The notes under the pieces are model-generated. The model made no database searches, was not told where the DNA came from, and saw only the letters and a list, made by a program, of their open reading frames with translations. From CAYHXN01 sp964373675 (GTDB taxonomy: Bacteria > Patescibacteriota > Minisyncoccia > UBA6257 > WO2-44-18): a DNA stretch of 59,820 bases. Location of the stretch: positions 1 through 59,820 of the forward strand of contig CAYJVO010000003.1 in the NCBI GenBank assembly GCA_964373675.1. Reading direction: 5' to 3'. Positions 14,243 through 21,816 of this stretch are shown here, in pieces. The translations under genes were made by a program, and so were the position numbers. How positions within the stretch are numbered: position 1 is the stretch's first letter; each line of letters opens with the position of its first letter.

Positions 14243-14830
14243 TTAGTTCCTTGCTTTCCGCAACGCCTCTTTTAATCTTTCCTTAAATCCAGAAACTTTA
14301 GGGTCAATTTTGGAAATTGTGGCTTTGGCTTGCTGTTTGGTATAACCCAAACTTATTAAGGTTTCTTCTAGCTCTAAATCCGATTCCATCAGTCCCAACG
14401 CTTGCGCGGAAGCCGATCCGCCGCCATCGTCCAATTTGCCCTTTAAATCCACTACCACCCGCTCGGCAGTTTTTTTGCCGATGCCGGAAGCTTTGGTCAA
14501 AAGATCGGTTTTTCCATTGTTGATAGCCGCCGTCAGCTGATCAATCGGCGCTACGCTCAAGATCGCCATTGCTGTTTTCGGGCCAATGCCGCTAACAGTA
14601 TTTAATTTTTCAAAAAGATAAAGCTCCTTCTCGCTCAAAAATCCGAAAAGCTCAAACGGCTCGTTTTCGCGGTTATAAAGAGAGCAAAAAATTTTGATTT
14701 GCGATCCCGGCTGTGGTAAACTCTGGGCGTTCCGCGGAGAAAGAAAAACCTTGAAACCGATTCCACCCGCTTCCAAAATCACGAAATTTTCCTTTCTACC
14801 GACAAGCTTTCCGGATAGAGAATAAATCAC
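14243..14830 (-). CDS. ruvA: Holliday junction DNA helicase subunit RuvA
   Basis: 195 residues, normal length. The N-terminal OB fold (MIYSLSGKLVGRKENFVILEAGGIGFKVFL), two helix-hairpin-helix motifs (LNTVSGIGPKTAMAIL and LTKASGIGKKTAERVVVDLKGKL) and the C-terminal RuvB-contacting domain (LEETLISLGYTKQQAKATI) are all present. RuvA binds the four-way junction as tetramers and loads RuvB. Unlike in many bacteria it is not next to ruvB (22278) or ruvC (26821). Confidence 0.96.
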   Translation of the reverse strand: MIYSLSGKLVGRKENFVILEAGGIGFKVFLSPRNAQSLPQPGSQIKIFCSLYNRENEPFELFGFLSEKELYLFEKLNTVSGIGPKTAMAILSVAPIDQLTAAINNGKTDLLTKASGIGKKTAERVVVDLKGKLDDGGGSASAQALGLMESDLELEETLISLGYTKQQAKATISKIDPKVSGFKERLKEALRKARN

Positions 14831-14841
14831 ACATTAAGTAT

Positions 14842-14872
14842 AAACTATGACTAATGACTATGACTAATGACC
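14842..14872. repeat. ACTATGACTAATG tandem repeat
   Basis: About two 13-bp units (6 + 7) at the start of the S23-like pseudogene; the complementary TCATAG hexamers recur at 15190-15228 at its end, so the pseudogene is bracketed by the same repeat in opposite orientation. Confidence 0.65.
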
Positions 14873-15200
14873 AAAAAATAAATAATTACGGCTTTAGATT
14901 CAAAGATTGGGATATTTATAATGATGCCCGTTATTTTAGGATTTTTGTGAACAATATTCTTAAAAAACTTCCTCCTGAAGAAAAATATATCCTTGTAAAT
15001 CAAACTAAACGAGCCTTAATTTCCATAATTCTAAATATTGCTGAGGACGCTAACAGAACTACGGATAAAGAATTGCTTGTATTGATTGCTGTTTAGACAA
15101 CCAATATATTACCGAAAAAGAATATGAGGAGATATTAGTTAAGGCAGAAAGTATAGCTAAAAGACTTCGCAAATTTTCTTCTCATTTATCATCGTCATAG
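14854..15200 (+). pseudogene. Four-helix bundle (S23 / rRNA-intervening-sequence) protein, broken
   Basis: The first part (14854-15096) reads FRFKDWDIYNDARYFRIFVNNILKKLPPEEKYILVNQTKRALISIILNIAEDANRTTDKE, the first half of the four-helix bundle family. It stops at 15094-15096. A different frame then continues CCLDNQYITEKEYEEILVKAESIAKRLRKF to a stop at 15198-15200, the family's last helices. The segment after TDKE (normally FARFL..ALGS) is missing, so there is both a short deletion and a frameshift. An intact relative is at 42143-42544. Function of the family is unknown. Confidence 0.75.
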
Positions 15201-15231
15201 TCATAGTCATTTGTTATTAGTCATAGTAAAT

Positions 15232-17007
15232 ATGTTTAAACTGGTATCCCAATTTGTTCCAAAAGGCGATCAGCCGCAGGCCATCGCCAAACTAACGGAC
15301 GGCATCCAAACTGGCTTAAAAGACCAAGTTCTTTTAGGCGTTACCGGCTCCGGCAAGACCTTTACTATGGCCTCGGTAATGGAGAAAATCGGCCTGCCGA
15401 CACTTGTTATCTCACCCAACAAAATCCTCGCCGCCCAGCTTTATCAAGAGTTCAAACAATTTTTTCCGAATAATGCCGTACACTATTTTGTTTCCTACTA
15501 TGACTACTACCAGCCAGAGGCCTACATTCCTCAAACCAACACCTATATCCAAAAAGACGCTCGCATCAACGAAGAAATAGACAAGCTCCGTCATGCCGCC
15601 ATCCAAAGTGTGCTTACCAGAAAAGACACGATCGTTGTCTCTTCCGTCTCCTGCATCTATGGCATCGGCGATCCCAATGAATACCAGCGCGCCCGCCTGG
15701 AACTCAAAACAGGACAATCTGTCGGCCAAAAAGATTTGGAACGCAGTTTAAGTTTTCTCCAATATGAACGCACTACCAAACGCCCGCTTCTCGGCCAATA
15801 CCAGCTTTTAAAAACCGCCCTGGAAATTCACCTTGTAACTGACGAACTTGTCCACATTGAATTTGATCGCGGCCGAAAAATAAAATCCGTTACGAAACTC
15901 GTTAACTCGTTAACTCATCAACTCATTAACTTAATCATCTATCCGGCCAAATTCTGGGTCACACCCCAAAACAAACTCAAACTGGCCCTCAAGAATATTA
16001 AAGCGGAAGCGGAAGAGCGCGTTGAAGAATTACAGTCCGCCAATAAATTTATGGAAGCCGACCGCCTAGAAAAACGCACTGGATTTGATTTGGAAATGCT
16101 CGCTAAAAAAGGTTATATTAATGGAATTGAAAATTATTCCCGTCATTTGAGTTTCCGTGAACCCGGCGAGCCGCCAATGACGCTTTTAGACTACTTCCCA
16201 AAGCCGTTTCTGCTTTTCATTGACGAATCCCATATTGCCATCCCCCAACTTCGCGCTATGGAAGCCGGCGACCGAATTAGAAAAGCCACCCTGATTGAAC
16301 ACGGCTTCCGACTGCCTTCGGCGCTGGACAATCGGCCGCTGAAATTTGAAGAATTCAATTACAAAATCGGCCAGAGAATTTATGTTTCCGCCACCCCCGG
16401 TCCCTATGAGTTGGAAAAGACGGGGCAAATCGTTGAACAACTGGTAAGACCAACTGGTATTTTGGATCCTAAAATTTCTATTCGGCCGGCCCAAAATCAG
16501 ATCAAAGACCTCTTGGAGGAAATCAAAAAACGGATCGCCTGCAATGAACGGGTTCTGGCGCTGACACTAACCAAAAGATCTGCCGAAGATTTGACGGAAT
16601 TTCTGCTTTCCCAAAAAATCCGGGCGCAATATCTTCATTCAGAGATCAAAACCCTAAAGCGCCCTGAAATTCTCAATGCTCTGCGGCGCGGCAAAATTGA
16701 TGTTGTCGTTGGCATCAATCTTTTACGCGAGGGATTGGATCTGCCAGAAGTAAGCTTGGTGGCAATTTTAGACGCCGACCGCGAAGGATTTTTACGCAAC
16801 TACCACGGCCTCATCCAAATGTCTGGCCGCGCCGCCCGCTCAGTTAACGGCAAAGTAATTCTATATGCTGATTTCATCACTGGATCAATAAAAAAAGCGA
16901 CTGTGGAAACTTTGCGGCGGCGCAAAATCCAAGAAAAATTCAACAAAAGCTACGGCATTATCCCGCAGACTATTCAAAAAGAAATTTCTATTGACTCTAT
17001 AAACTAA
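15232..17007 (+). CDS. uvrB: UvrABC excision repair subunit UvrB, lacking the UVR tail
   Basis: 591 residues from ATG 15232 (MFKLVSQFVPKGDQPQAI); the earlier start in the repeat-rich leader is unlikely. GVTGSGKTF is Walker A, YYDYYQPEAYIP the beta-hairpin that probes damage, FIDESHI the DEAD-like box, and VGINLLREGLDLPEVSLVAILDADREGF and IQMSGRAARS the later helicase motifs. The protein ends at TIQKEISIDSIN, without the roughly 40-residue UVR motif that contacts UvrC in most UvrB proteins. VTKLVNSLTHQLINLIIYP includes an in-frame octamer repeat insertion (15896-15931). Confidence 0.93.
   Translation: MFKLVSQFVPKGDQPQAIAKLTDGIQTGLKDQVLLGVTGSGKTFTMASVMEKIGLPTLVISPNKILAAQLYQEFKQFFPNNAVHYFVSYYDYYQPEAYIPQTNTYIQKDARINEEIDKLRHAAIQSVLTRKDTIVVSSVSCIYGIGDPNEYQRARLELKTGQSVGQKDLERSLSFLQYERTTKRPLLGQYQLLKTALEIHLVTDELVHIEFDRGRKIKSVTKLVNSLTHQLINLIIYPAKFWVTPQNKLKLALKNIKAEAEERVEELQSANKFMEADRLEKRTGFDLEMLAKKGYINGIENYSRHLSFREPGEPPMTLLDYFPKPFLLFIDESHIAIPQLRAMEAGDRIRKATLIEHGFRLPSALDNRPLKFEEFNYKIGQRIYVSATPGPYELEKTGQIVEQLVRPTGILDPKISIRPAQNQIKDLLEEIKKRIACNERVLALTLTKRSAEDLTEFLLSQKIRAQYLHSEIKTLKRPEILNALRRGKIDVVVGINLLREGLDLPEVSLVAILDADREGFLRNYHGLIQMSGRAARSVNGKVILYADFITGSIKKATVETLRRRKIQEKFNKSYGIIPQTIQKEISIDSIN
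15896..15931. repeat. In-frame 8-bp tandem repeat (AACTCATC/AACTCGTT) in uvrB
   Basis: Octamer units encode KLVNSLTHQLINL before the conserved IYPA motif. The same octamer family appears in uvrD and around 42.1-42.6 kb. Confidence 0.82.
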
Positions 17008-17037
17008 AAGCTATAAGCTAGAATCTATCTCAATAAT

Positions 17038-17301
17038 ATGCCAATTACCAAATCAGCCAAAAAAGCGTTGCGCCAAAGCATCCGCCGCCGCGAACGCAAT
17101 TTATCCACAAAGAAAAACCTTAAAGAAGTTCTTAAAACTTACAAAAAGCAGGTGGCCGCCAAAAATTTTGATGAGGCCAAAAAACAACTTTCTCTGGTGT
17201 ATCAAAAACTGGATAAAGCGACAAAAACAAATATTCTAAAAAAAAATACCGCTTCACGGCTGAAATCACGATTAACTAAACTAATAGCCGTTAAGCGCTA
17301 A
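17038..17301 (+). CDS. rpsT: 30S ribosomal protein S20
   Basis: 87 residues, all helical and very basic: MPITKSAKKALRQSIRRRERNLSTKK is the S20 N-terminus, and the C-terminus LKKNTASRLKSRLTKLI binds 16S rRNA. It follows uvrB by 30 bp and may be read from the same message. The last 21 bp overlap the convergent holA gene. Confidence 0.93.
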   Translation: MPITKSAKKALRQSIRRRERNLSTKKNLKEVLKTYKKQVAAKNFDEAKKQLSLVYQKLDKATKTNILKKNTASRLKSRLTKLIAVKR

Positions 17302-18036
17302 ATCCAGAAGCGCCTCTTCGTATTCCAGTTTGCCGGATTTGATGGCGACGTCGTAGTCGGCCATTTTTGTTTTCAAATCGCCATCAACCTGTGAGGCCAT
17401 AATATTAAAAACAGCAGCCGGCTCTTCGCTGCAAAGTAAAAAAGAAAGCGCTGAAAGTCGACTAGCTAAAGCTGATTTTTTTAACCGTTGAAGTAAAGAA
17501 AAAAAGTTCGGGTAAGCAAAATCATGTTCGGGCTTTCCGCCGAGTGCTAATTTATCTAGTTCGTTAACCGCGAACCAAATATCTGATCCGCTGGCGCGAA
17601 TTAAATCATTGATCGCATTTGAATCCATTTCTGGGCCTCGTTTAGCTGCTTCTTTTTTTATAAATGCAGCAAACTGCGCTCCAATTAATGGCTTAAACTC
17701 TTCCGATAAATAAGGTTTTTTAAAAAGAAAATTAAAATCTTTTCCTAAATGCCTTTCGGCAACTATAAATAAATGAGAATGTTTTTGTTGAGAGGCCAAT
17801 TTTATTAATCCTGCTAAAGCCGCGGGCGCTTCCTTGCACCGAATAATGCTCAACCTAGATCCGCCAAAAAGCGACTGCGCGCTCAAAGAATCCCTTAAGA
17901 GATCTATTTCTTCTCCGTTTTCCAAATCAAAATGTTCCACTGTCAAACCAGAATGTTTTTCTTTATATTTACCGATCAGCTCCTTTAGCTTTTGCTGTCG
18001 CCGATAAGCATCGGGGCCGTAGAGATAGAGAATCAT
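17281..18036 (-). CDS. holA: DNA polymerase III delta subunit (clamp-loader)
   Basis: 251 residues, shorter than the usual 330-340. MILYLYGPDAYRRQQKLKELI, LFGGSRLSIIRCKEAPAALAGLI, FKPLIGAQFAAFIKKEA and LIRASGSDIWFAVNELDKLAL are recognisable HolA segments. Delta opens the sliding clamp (DnaN, 30175) for loading. The missing residues are from the C-terminal collar domain region. It is 7 bp downstream of mutM in what looks like a repair/replication operon. Confidence 0.82.
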   Translation of the reverse strand: MILYLYGPDAYRRQQKLKELIGKYKEKHSGLTVEHFDLENGEEIDLLRDSLSAQSLFGGSRLSIIRCKEAPAALAGLIKLASQQKHSHLFIVAERHLGKDFNFLFKKPYLSEEFKPLIGAQFAAFIKKEAAKRGPEMDSNAINDLIRASGSDIWFAVNELDKLALGGKPEHDFAYPNFFSLLQRLKKSALASRLSALSFLLCSEEPAAVFNIMASQVDGDLKTKMADYDVAIKSGKLEYEEALLDLALNGY

Positions 18037-18043
18037 TTATCCA

Positions 18044-18988
18044 TTATATCAATAATCTGTTTAGCGGTAACTTCTGGCATTTTGGGCAATAATGCGCTGA
18101 TCTGCCGCCTAATTTAATTCGCTTTATTTGAGTTCCGCATCTTTGACATGAGTCTCCTTCGCGCTGATAAACTAAACGTTCATCAGTATAGGCGCCGGGT
18201 TCGCCAGCTGTATCGCGGAAGTCGCTTGTTGAAGTGCCGCGAAGTTTTACGGCTTTTTTTAAAATCTCTCGCATCGCCTTATAAATCGCTTTTAGTTCCT
18301 GATCCTTTAATTTATTCGCCGACTTGAACGGATGTACTTTCGCTTTCCATAAAATATCGTCCGAATAAATATTACCAATGCCGGCAATCACCTGTTGATC
18401 CATTAATACTTGTTTAATTTTTCTTTTTTCTCCCCTTATTAAACTCATAAACTCAGCGACTGTTAAATTGGGCGAGAGCGCGTCCGACCCAAGATTTACT
18501 AACTCCGGCAAATTCTCAACCTCTTTAGTCCGCCCCAAAATGGCTTTCGCGAATTTCCGCAAATCGGAAAGCGCCAGCATCTTCCCGTTATCCAGATAAA
18601 AAATGAGGTGAATATATTTATTATATGGGTCCTCAACGGCCGCCTTCGGCTCTAGCGGAATAACCTGACACCTGACACCTGACACCTGACACTTGACGCT
18701 CCACTTTCCAACAAGCATATGCCCGGTCATCTTTTGGTGGATTAAAAGAAGCTTATCGCCGGACAGATAAATTAAGATGTTTTTCCCTCGCCGCTCAACA
18801 TTAATAATTTTTGATCCCCGAATTGCCTTTTCAAATTCTTTAACATGCGCGTGCTTCCTTGCCCGCCATTGATCTAACGGATCTTTAATTCCTTTTGGCC
18901 AATCCGACCAAACACCAACGATCCGCCGCCCTACTACTTTGTGGTTTAAATCGTTAACCACAGTTTGAACTTCCGGTAATTCTGGCAT
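18044..18988 (-). CDS. mutM: Formamidopyrimidine-DNA glycosylase MutM (Fpg)
   Basis: 314 residues. MPELPEVQTVV carries the catalytic Pro and Glu; LMDQQVIAGIGNIYSDDILWKAKVHP is the H2TH region and CQRCGTQIKRIKLGGRSAHYCPKCQ the zinc finger. It removes 8-oxoguanine and formamidopyrimidines and cleaves the abasic site. WSVKCQVSGVRCQVIPLEPKAAVED in the N-terminal domain is an insertion: CQVSGVRCQ comes from a CCTGACA heptamer array (18664-18700). Spacing to polA is 7 bp. Confidence 0.94.
   Translation of the reverse strand: MPELPEVQTVVNDLNHKVVGRRIVGVWSDWPKGIKDPLDQWRARKHAHVKEFEKAIRGSKIINVERRGKNILIYLSGDKLLLIHQKMTGHMLVGKWSVKCQVSGVRCQVIPLEPKAAVEDPYNKYIHLIFYLDNGKMLALSDLRKFAKAILGRTKEVENLPELVNLGSDALSPNLTVAEFMSLIRGEKRKIKQVLMDQQVIAGIGNIYSDDILWKAKVHPFKSANKLKDQELKAIYKAMREILKKAVKLRGTSTSDFRDTAGEPGAYTDERLVYQREGDSCQRCGTQIKRIKLGGRSAHYCPKCQKLPLNRLLI
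18664..18700. repeat. In-frame 7-bp tandem repeat (CCTGACA) in mutM
   Basis: Five heptamers encode VKCQVSGVRCQV in the N-terminal domain of MutM. Confidence 0.85.
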
Positions 18989-18995
18989 GCGGATT

Positions 18996-20333
18996 TTAGT
19001 GTTTTTCTAAATTCCCCCAATTTTCTCCGTAAGAAAAATCCACCTTCAAAAACACGGATAAATTATAAACCCCTTCCATAATTTCTTTAATTCTGGGTGC
19101 AACTTCTGTTAACAAATCCTTTTTGATTTCAAAAAGAAGTTCGTCGTGGATAGACAAAAGAAGCCGCGCTTCTTTTTGCCAGATTTTTCCCTGTTTTAGA
19201 AAATCTGTCACTTGGATCATTGCTAGTTTTATAATATCCGCCGCCAACCCCTGAATCGGCATATTGATCGCCGCCCGCTCAGCTTCCGCCGCCACCCGCC
19301 GATTTTCCGAAACGATGGCCGGCAGCCAACGCTTGCGGCCGTTCAAATTCTCCACATATCCAACCTCCCTTGCCTTATTAATCGTTTTTTCCTGCCAACG
19401 TTTTACTTCTGCAAAATCACTAAAATACTCGGCAATAAAATTCTCCGCCTCTTCACGGCTTAAACCTGTATTGCGAGCAAAAGCATCTGGCCCCATACCG
19501 TAAATAACGCCAAAATTCAAAGTTTTGGCAAAATGCCGTTGTTCTTTGGTAACTCTTTCCACCGGCATGTTAAAAACGTTAGCCGCCGTGATAGCGTGAA
19601 TGTCCAAATCTTTTTTGAATGCCTCAATCATTTTTGGATCCTTCGTCACTGAAGCAAGCACCCGCAATTCAATTTGGGAATAATCAAAAGAAACCAGAAG
19701 ATAGCTCTTTTCGGCGACAAAAACTTCCCGCACGCTTGGCGGCACATTCTGCAAATTGGGGTTTTGCGAGCTCAAACGGCCGGTGGCCGTACCGGTCTGC
19801 AAAAATTCCGTATGAATTCGGTTTCCTTTGTCCGTAGCGGCAAGTTCCTTCAGTGGTTCAATATAAGTTGATTTAATTTTAAAAAGCTCGCGGTATTTTA
19901 AAATTTTCTCTACTGCTGGATGGCGGTCCTTGATTTTCATCAACGCCTCCGCGTCCGTGGAAAATGAACCGGTTTTTCTTTTGGGGATGCCGCGAGTGTC
20001 TATTTTTAATTTCTCAAACAAAACTTCCGAAAGCTGTTTTGGCGAATTTAAATTAAATGGGAAACCAGCCAAGTCGTAAATTTTCTTCTCCAAACCAGCT
20101 AATTCTTTTGCCAAATCTTTGGACATCTTTTTCAAAAGCTTCGGGTCGGCCTTAATGCCGGTCTTCCGCATTTCTTCCAAAATCGGGATTAGCGGCAGTT
20201 CAATCTCGCGATAAATTTTTTCCAGCCCTTCTTCTTTCAATTTCTTCTCCAAAACTTCCGGCGAATCAGCCTTAACCAGGCCCGGCGCATCGGAATTCAA
20301 AAGCCATCGCGCGATTTCTATTTTAGTTATCAT
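18996..20333 (-). CDS. polA: DNA polymerase I, polymerase domain only
   Basis: 445 residues beginning where the polymerase part of Pol I normally starts (ARWLLNSDAPG, then IYREIELPLIPILEEMRKTGI). TATGRLSSQNPNLQNVP, SFDYSQIELRVLA (motif A), RHFAKTLNFGVIYGMG (motif B, O helix) and LLLSIHDELLFEI (motif C) are intact, so it should polymerise DNA. The 5'-3' exonuclease is a separate gene (20914-21816) and the 3'-5' exonuclease-like middle domain is absent. A TrpR-like cassette lies in between; its stop codon is in the same frame as this gene, 45 bp upstream of the ATG. Confidence 0.93.
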   Translation of the reverse strand: MITKIEIARWLLNSDAPGLVKADSPEVLEKKLKEEGLEKIYREIELPLIPILEEMRKTGIKADPKLLKKMSKDLAKELAGLEKKIYDLAGFPFNLNSPKQLSEVLFEKLKIDTRGIPKRKTGSFSTDAEALMKIKDRHPAVEKILKYRELFKIKSTYIEPLKELAATDKGNRIHTEFLQTGTATGRLSSQNPNLQNVPPSVREVFVAEKSYLLVSFDYSQIELRVLASVTKDPKMIEAFKKDLDIHAITAANVFNMPVERVTKEQRHFAKTLNFGVIYGMGPDAFARNTGLSREEAENFIAEYFSDFAEVKRWQEKTINKAREVGYVENLNGRKRWLPAIVSENRRVAAEAERAAINMPIQGLAADIIKLAMIQVTDFLKQGKIWQKEARLLLSIHDELLFEIKKDLLTEVAPRIKEIMEGVYNLSVFLKVDFSYGENWGNLEKH

Positions 20334-20352
20334 TACTCGCTTGATCTTGCGT

Positions 20353-20372
20353 CGTTTTGACGCGTCAAAACG
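20353..20372. promoter_or_regulatory. 20-bp perfect palindrome downstream of the second TrpR-like gene
   Basis: Half-site CGTTTTGACG, no spacer, 6 bp after the TrpR-like stop codon and 19 bp before the polymerase start. Identical to the central 20 bp of the palindrome at 20863-20886. No T run follows. Confidence 0.9.
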
Positions 20373-20378
20373 TTCCAG

Positions 20379-20843
20379 TTATGCGCGGCCGTTTTTAAGG
20401 CCCATTCCCGAGGGCCTGGGCGGATTTTTAAAAATTTCCCAAATATCAATATCGCCCAACAATTCTTCAAAAAGCGGCTTCTTACTTACGGTAATTGGTA
20501 AGGCCTTCTCCTTTTTAAGTTTTTTGAAGAAACGCTGGCTTCTGTAAATACCGGGGCTATTAAAAAAATTCTTTTTAAGAGCGCTGATGGTCGCTGGCGA
20601 CATCCACAAAATCCGACTAATTTCTCTGGGTCCTTTACCAGAACGCATCAATGCCACCGCCGCCAATCTTTTGGTTATTATTGATTTCTCGTACTCGCTA
20701 AACAACACATCAATAATCCTGCCTGTTTCTTGTTTGGTTTTAGTTCGGGCCAATTTTTCTAAAAATCTGTTCCACAAAAATTCCCGCCATTCAATCCTGT
20801 GTCGGCTCTGAAAATCTTCAACTTTTTCATTGGTTTTATTCAT
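20379..20843 (-). CDS. TrpR-like (YerC/YecD-type) regulator, cassette 2
   Basis: 154 residues from ATG 20843; earlier ATGs overlap the -10 box. RHRIEWREFLWNRFLEKLARTKTKQETGRIIDVLFSEYEKSIITKRLAAVALMRSGKGPREISRILWMSPATISALKKNF is a TrpR-superfamily fold; the tail LFEELLGDIDIWEIFKNPPRPSG and GMGLKNGRA matches the tail of the paralogue at 11444-11893. Recognition helices differ between the two (WMSPATISALKKNF against WVSPVTISTVKKNF), and so do their flanking palindromes. The gene lies between the exonuclease and polymerase parts of polA. Autoregulation is inferred from the palindrome over its promoter. Confidence 0.82.
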   Translation of the reverse strand: MNKTNEKVEDFQSRHRIEWREFLWNRFLEKLARTKTKQETGRIIDVLFSEYEKSIITKRLAAVALMRSGKGPREISRILWMSPATISALKKNFFNSPGIYRSQRFFKKLKKEKALPITVSKKPLFEELLGDIDIWEIFKNPPRPSGMGLKNGRA

Positions 20844-20852
20844 AGTTATAAC

Positions 20853-20886
20853 ATTATACATCACCGTTTTGACGCGTCAAAACGGT
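20853..20886 (-). promoter_or_regulatory. Promoter and 24-bp palindrome of the second TrpR-like gene
   Basis: Minus-strand TATAAT at 20858-20853, ten bases before the ATG at 20843, so the leader is at most a few nucleotides. The palindrome at 20863-20886 (half-site ACCGTTTTGACG, no spacer) ends 4 bp upstream of the -10 box. Confidence 0.8.
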
Positions 20887-20913
20887 AGTTAAAAAATTGG
20901 GAACGGTCCCCCC

Positions 20914-21816
20914 TCATTTATTTAGACGCTCCAACAGACTCTTAAAACCCAATTTTTGGAAATATTCCGCCAATTTTTCTTTATTCAGCTCCCCCGCCGA
21001 AAGCGAAGCGAGATCGCTGACGGCGATTGGGGCGTCGCGGCGGATGAAGGCTAGTTTTTTGGACATTAAAGCGATTTCTTTTTGCCCTTCCAGTTTTTTG
21101 GAAATTTTTTCCGGAATGATGCCAATGCTCGCGAAAACTTCTTCAAGGTTGCCGTATTCTTTTAAAAGCGGCTGGGCGGTTTTAGGCCCCACTCCCTTGA
21201 TGCCCGGGATGTTGTCGGAAACATCCCCCACCATTCCTTTGTAGTCCGCAAGCTGATTCGGTTTGAGTCCATACTTTTCTTCTACTCCTTTTTCGTCATA
21301 AATTACGGTTTCGGAAAGGCCAGTTTTTACAATTTGAGCCAATACTTTTTCATCGCGCACGAGCTGCAGCAAATCATTATCGCCAGAGAGAATCACTACT
21401 TTTAAATCCGAGCCATCTTGTGGTGAGCCTGTCGAACCACCAAATTGCTCCGCAAGCGTCCCGATAATATCGTCGGCTTCAAAACCCGGCACGTCAAAAG
21501 TTTTGACACCAAATGCCTCAAAAACATCTCGGGCCTTAATAATTTGCGGCACTAAATCATCGGCAGTCGGCGGCCGGTGAATTTTGTATTCTTTGAAAAT
21601 TTCATCGCGAAAAGTCGGCTCGGGACGGTCAAACGCGGCGGCGGCATAATCAGGTTTTTGTTCACGAAAAACTTTCAACAAAATTCCGCAAAGTCCGTAA
21701 ATCGCCCCGATCGGCTGGCCATCCGGCGTCGTCAAAGGCGGAAGCGCGTGAAAAAACCGATGAATCAACGCATTGGCGTCAATAAGTAATAAAACGTTCG
21801 TTTTCTTTTCTGCCAT
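20914..21816 (-). CDS. 5'-3' exonuclease (Pol I N-terminal domain, stand-alone)
   Basis: 300 residues. LLLIDANALIHRFFHALPPL, AAAFDRPEPTFRDEIFKEYKIHR, VPGFEADDIIGTLAEQF, VVILSGDNDLLQLV and GMVGDVSDNIPGIKGVGPKTA carry the acidic metal ligands and the H3TH DNA-binding loop. It should remove RNA primers and flaps for Pol I. It ends after LGFKSLLERLNK, just where the domain ends in a full-length Pol I. GGSTGSPQDG is an in-frame hairpin insertion (21421-21442). The start overlaps the tsaE end by 38 bp. Confidence 0.93.
   Translation of the reverse strand: MAEKKTNVLLLIDANALIHRFFHALPPLTTPDGQPIGAIYGLCGILLKVFREQKPDYAAAAFDRPEPTFRDEIFKEYKIHRPPTADDLVPQIIKARDVFEAFGVKTFDVPGFEADDIIGTLAEQFGGSTGSPQDGSDLKVVILSGDNDLLQLVRDEKVLAQIVKTGLSETVIYDEKGVEEKYGLKPNQLADYKGMVGDVSDNIPGIKGVGPKTAQPLLKEYGNLEEVFASIGIIPEKISKKLEGQKEIALMSKKLAFIRRDAPIAVSDLASLSAGELNKEKLAEYFQKLGFKSLLERLNK
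21421..21442. repeat. In-frame hairpin insertion in the exonuclease gene
   Basis: TGGTGAGCCTGTCGAACCACCA encodes GGSTGSPQ in a loop of the protein. Confidence 0.65.
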
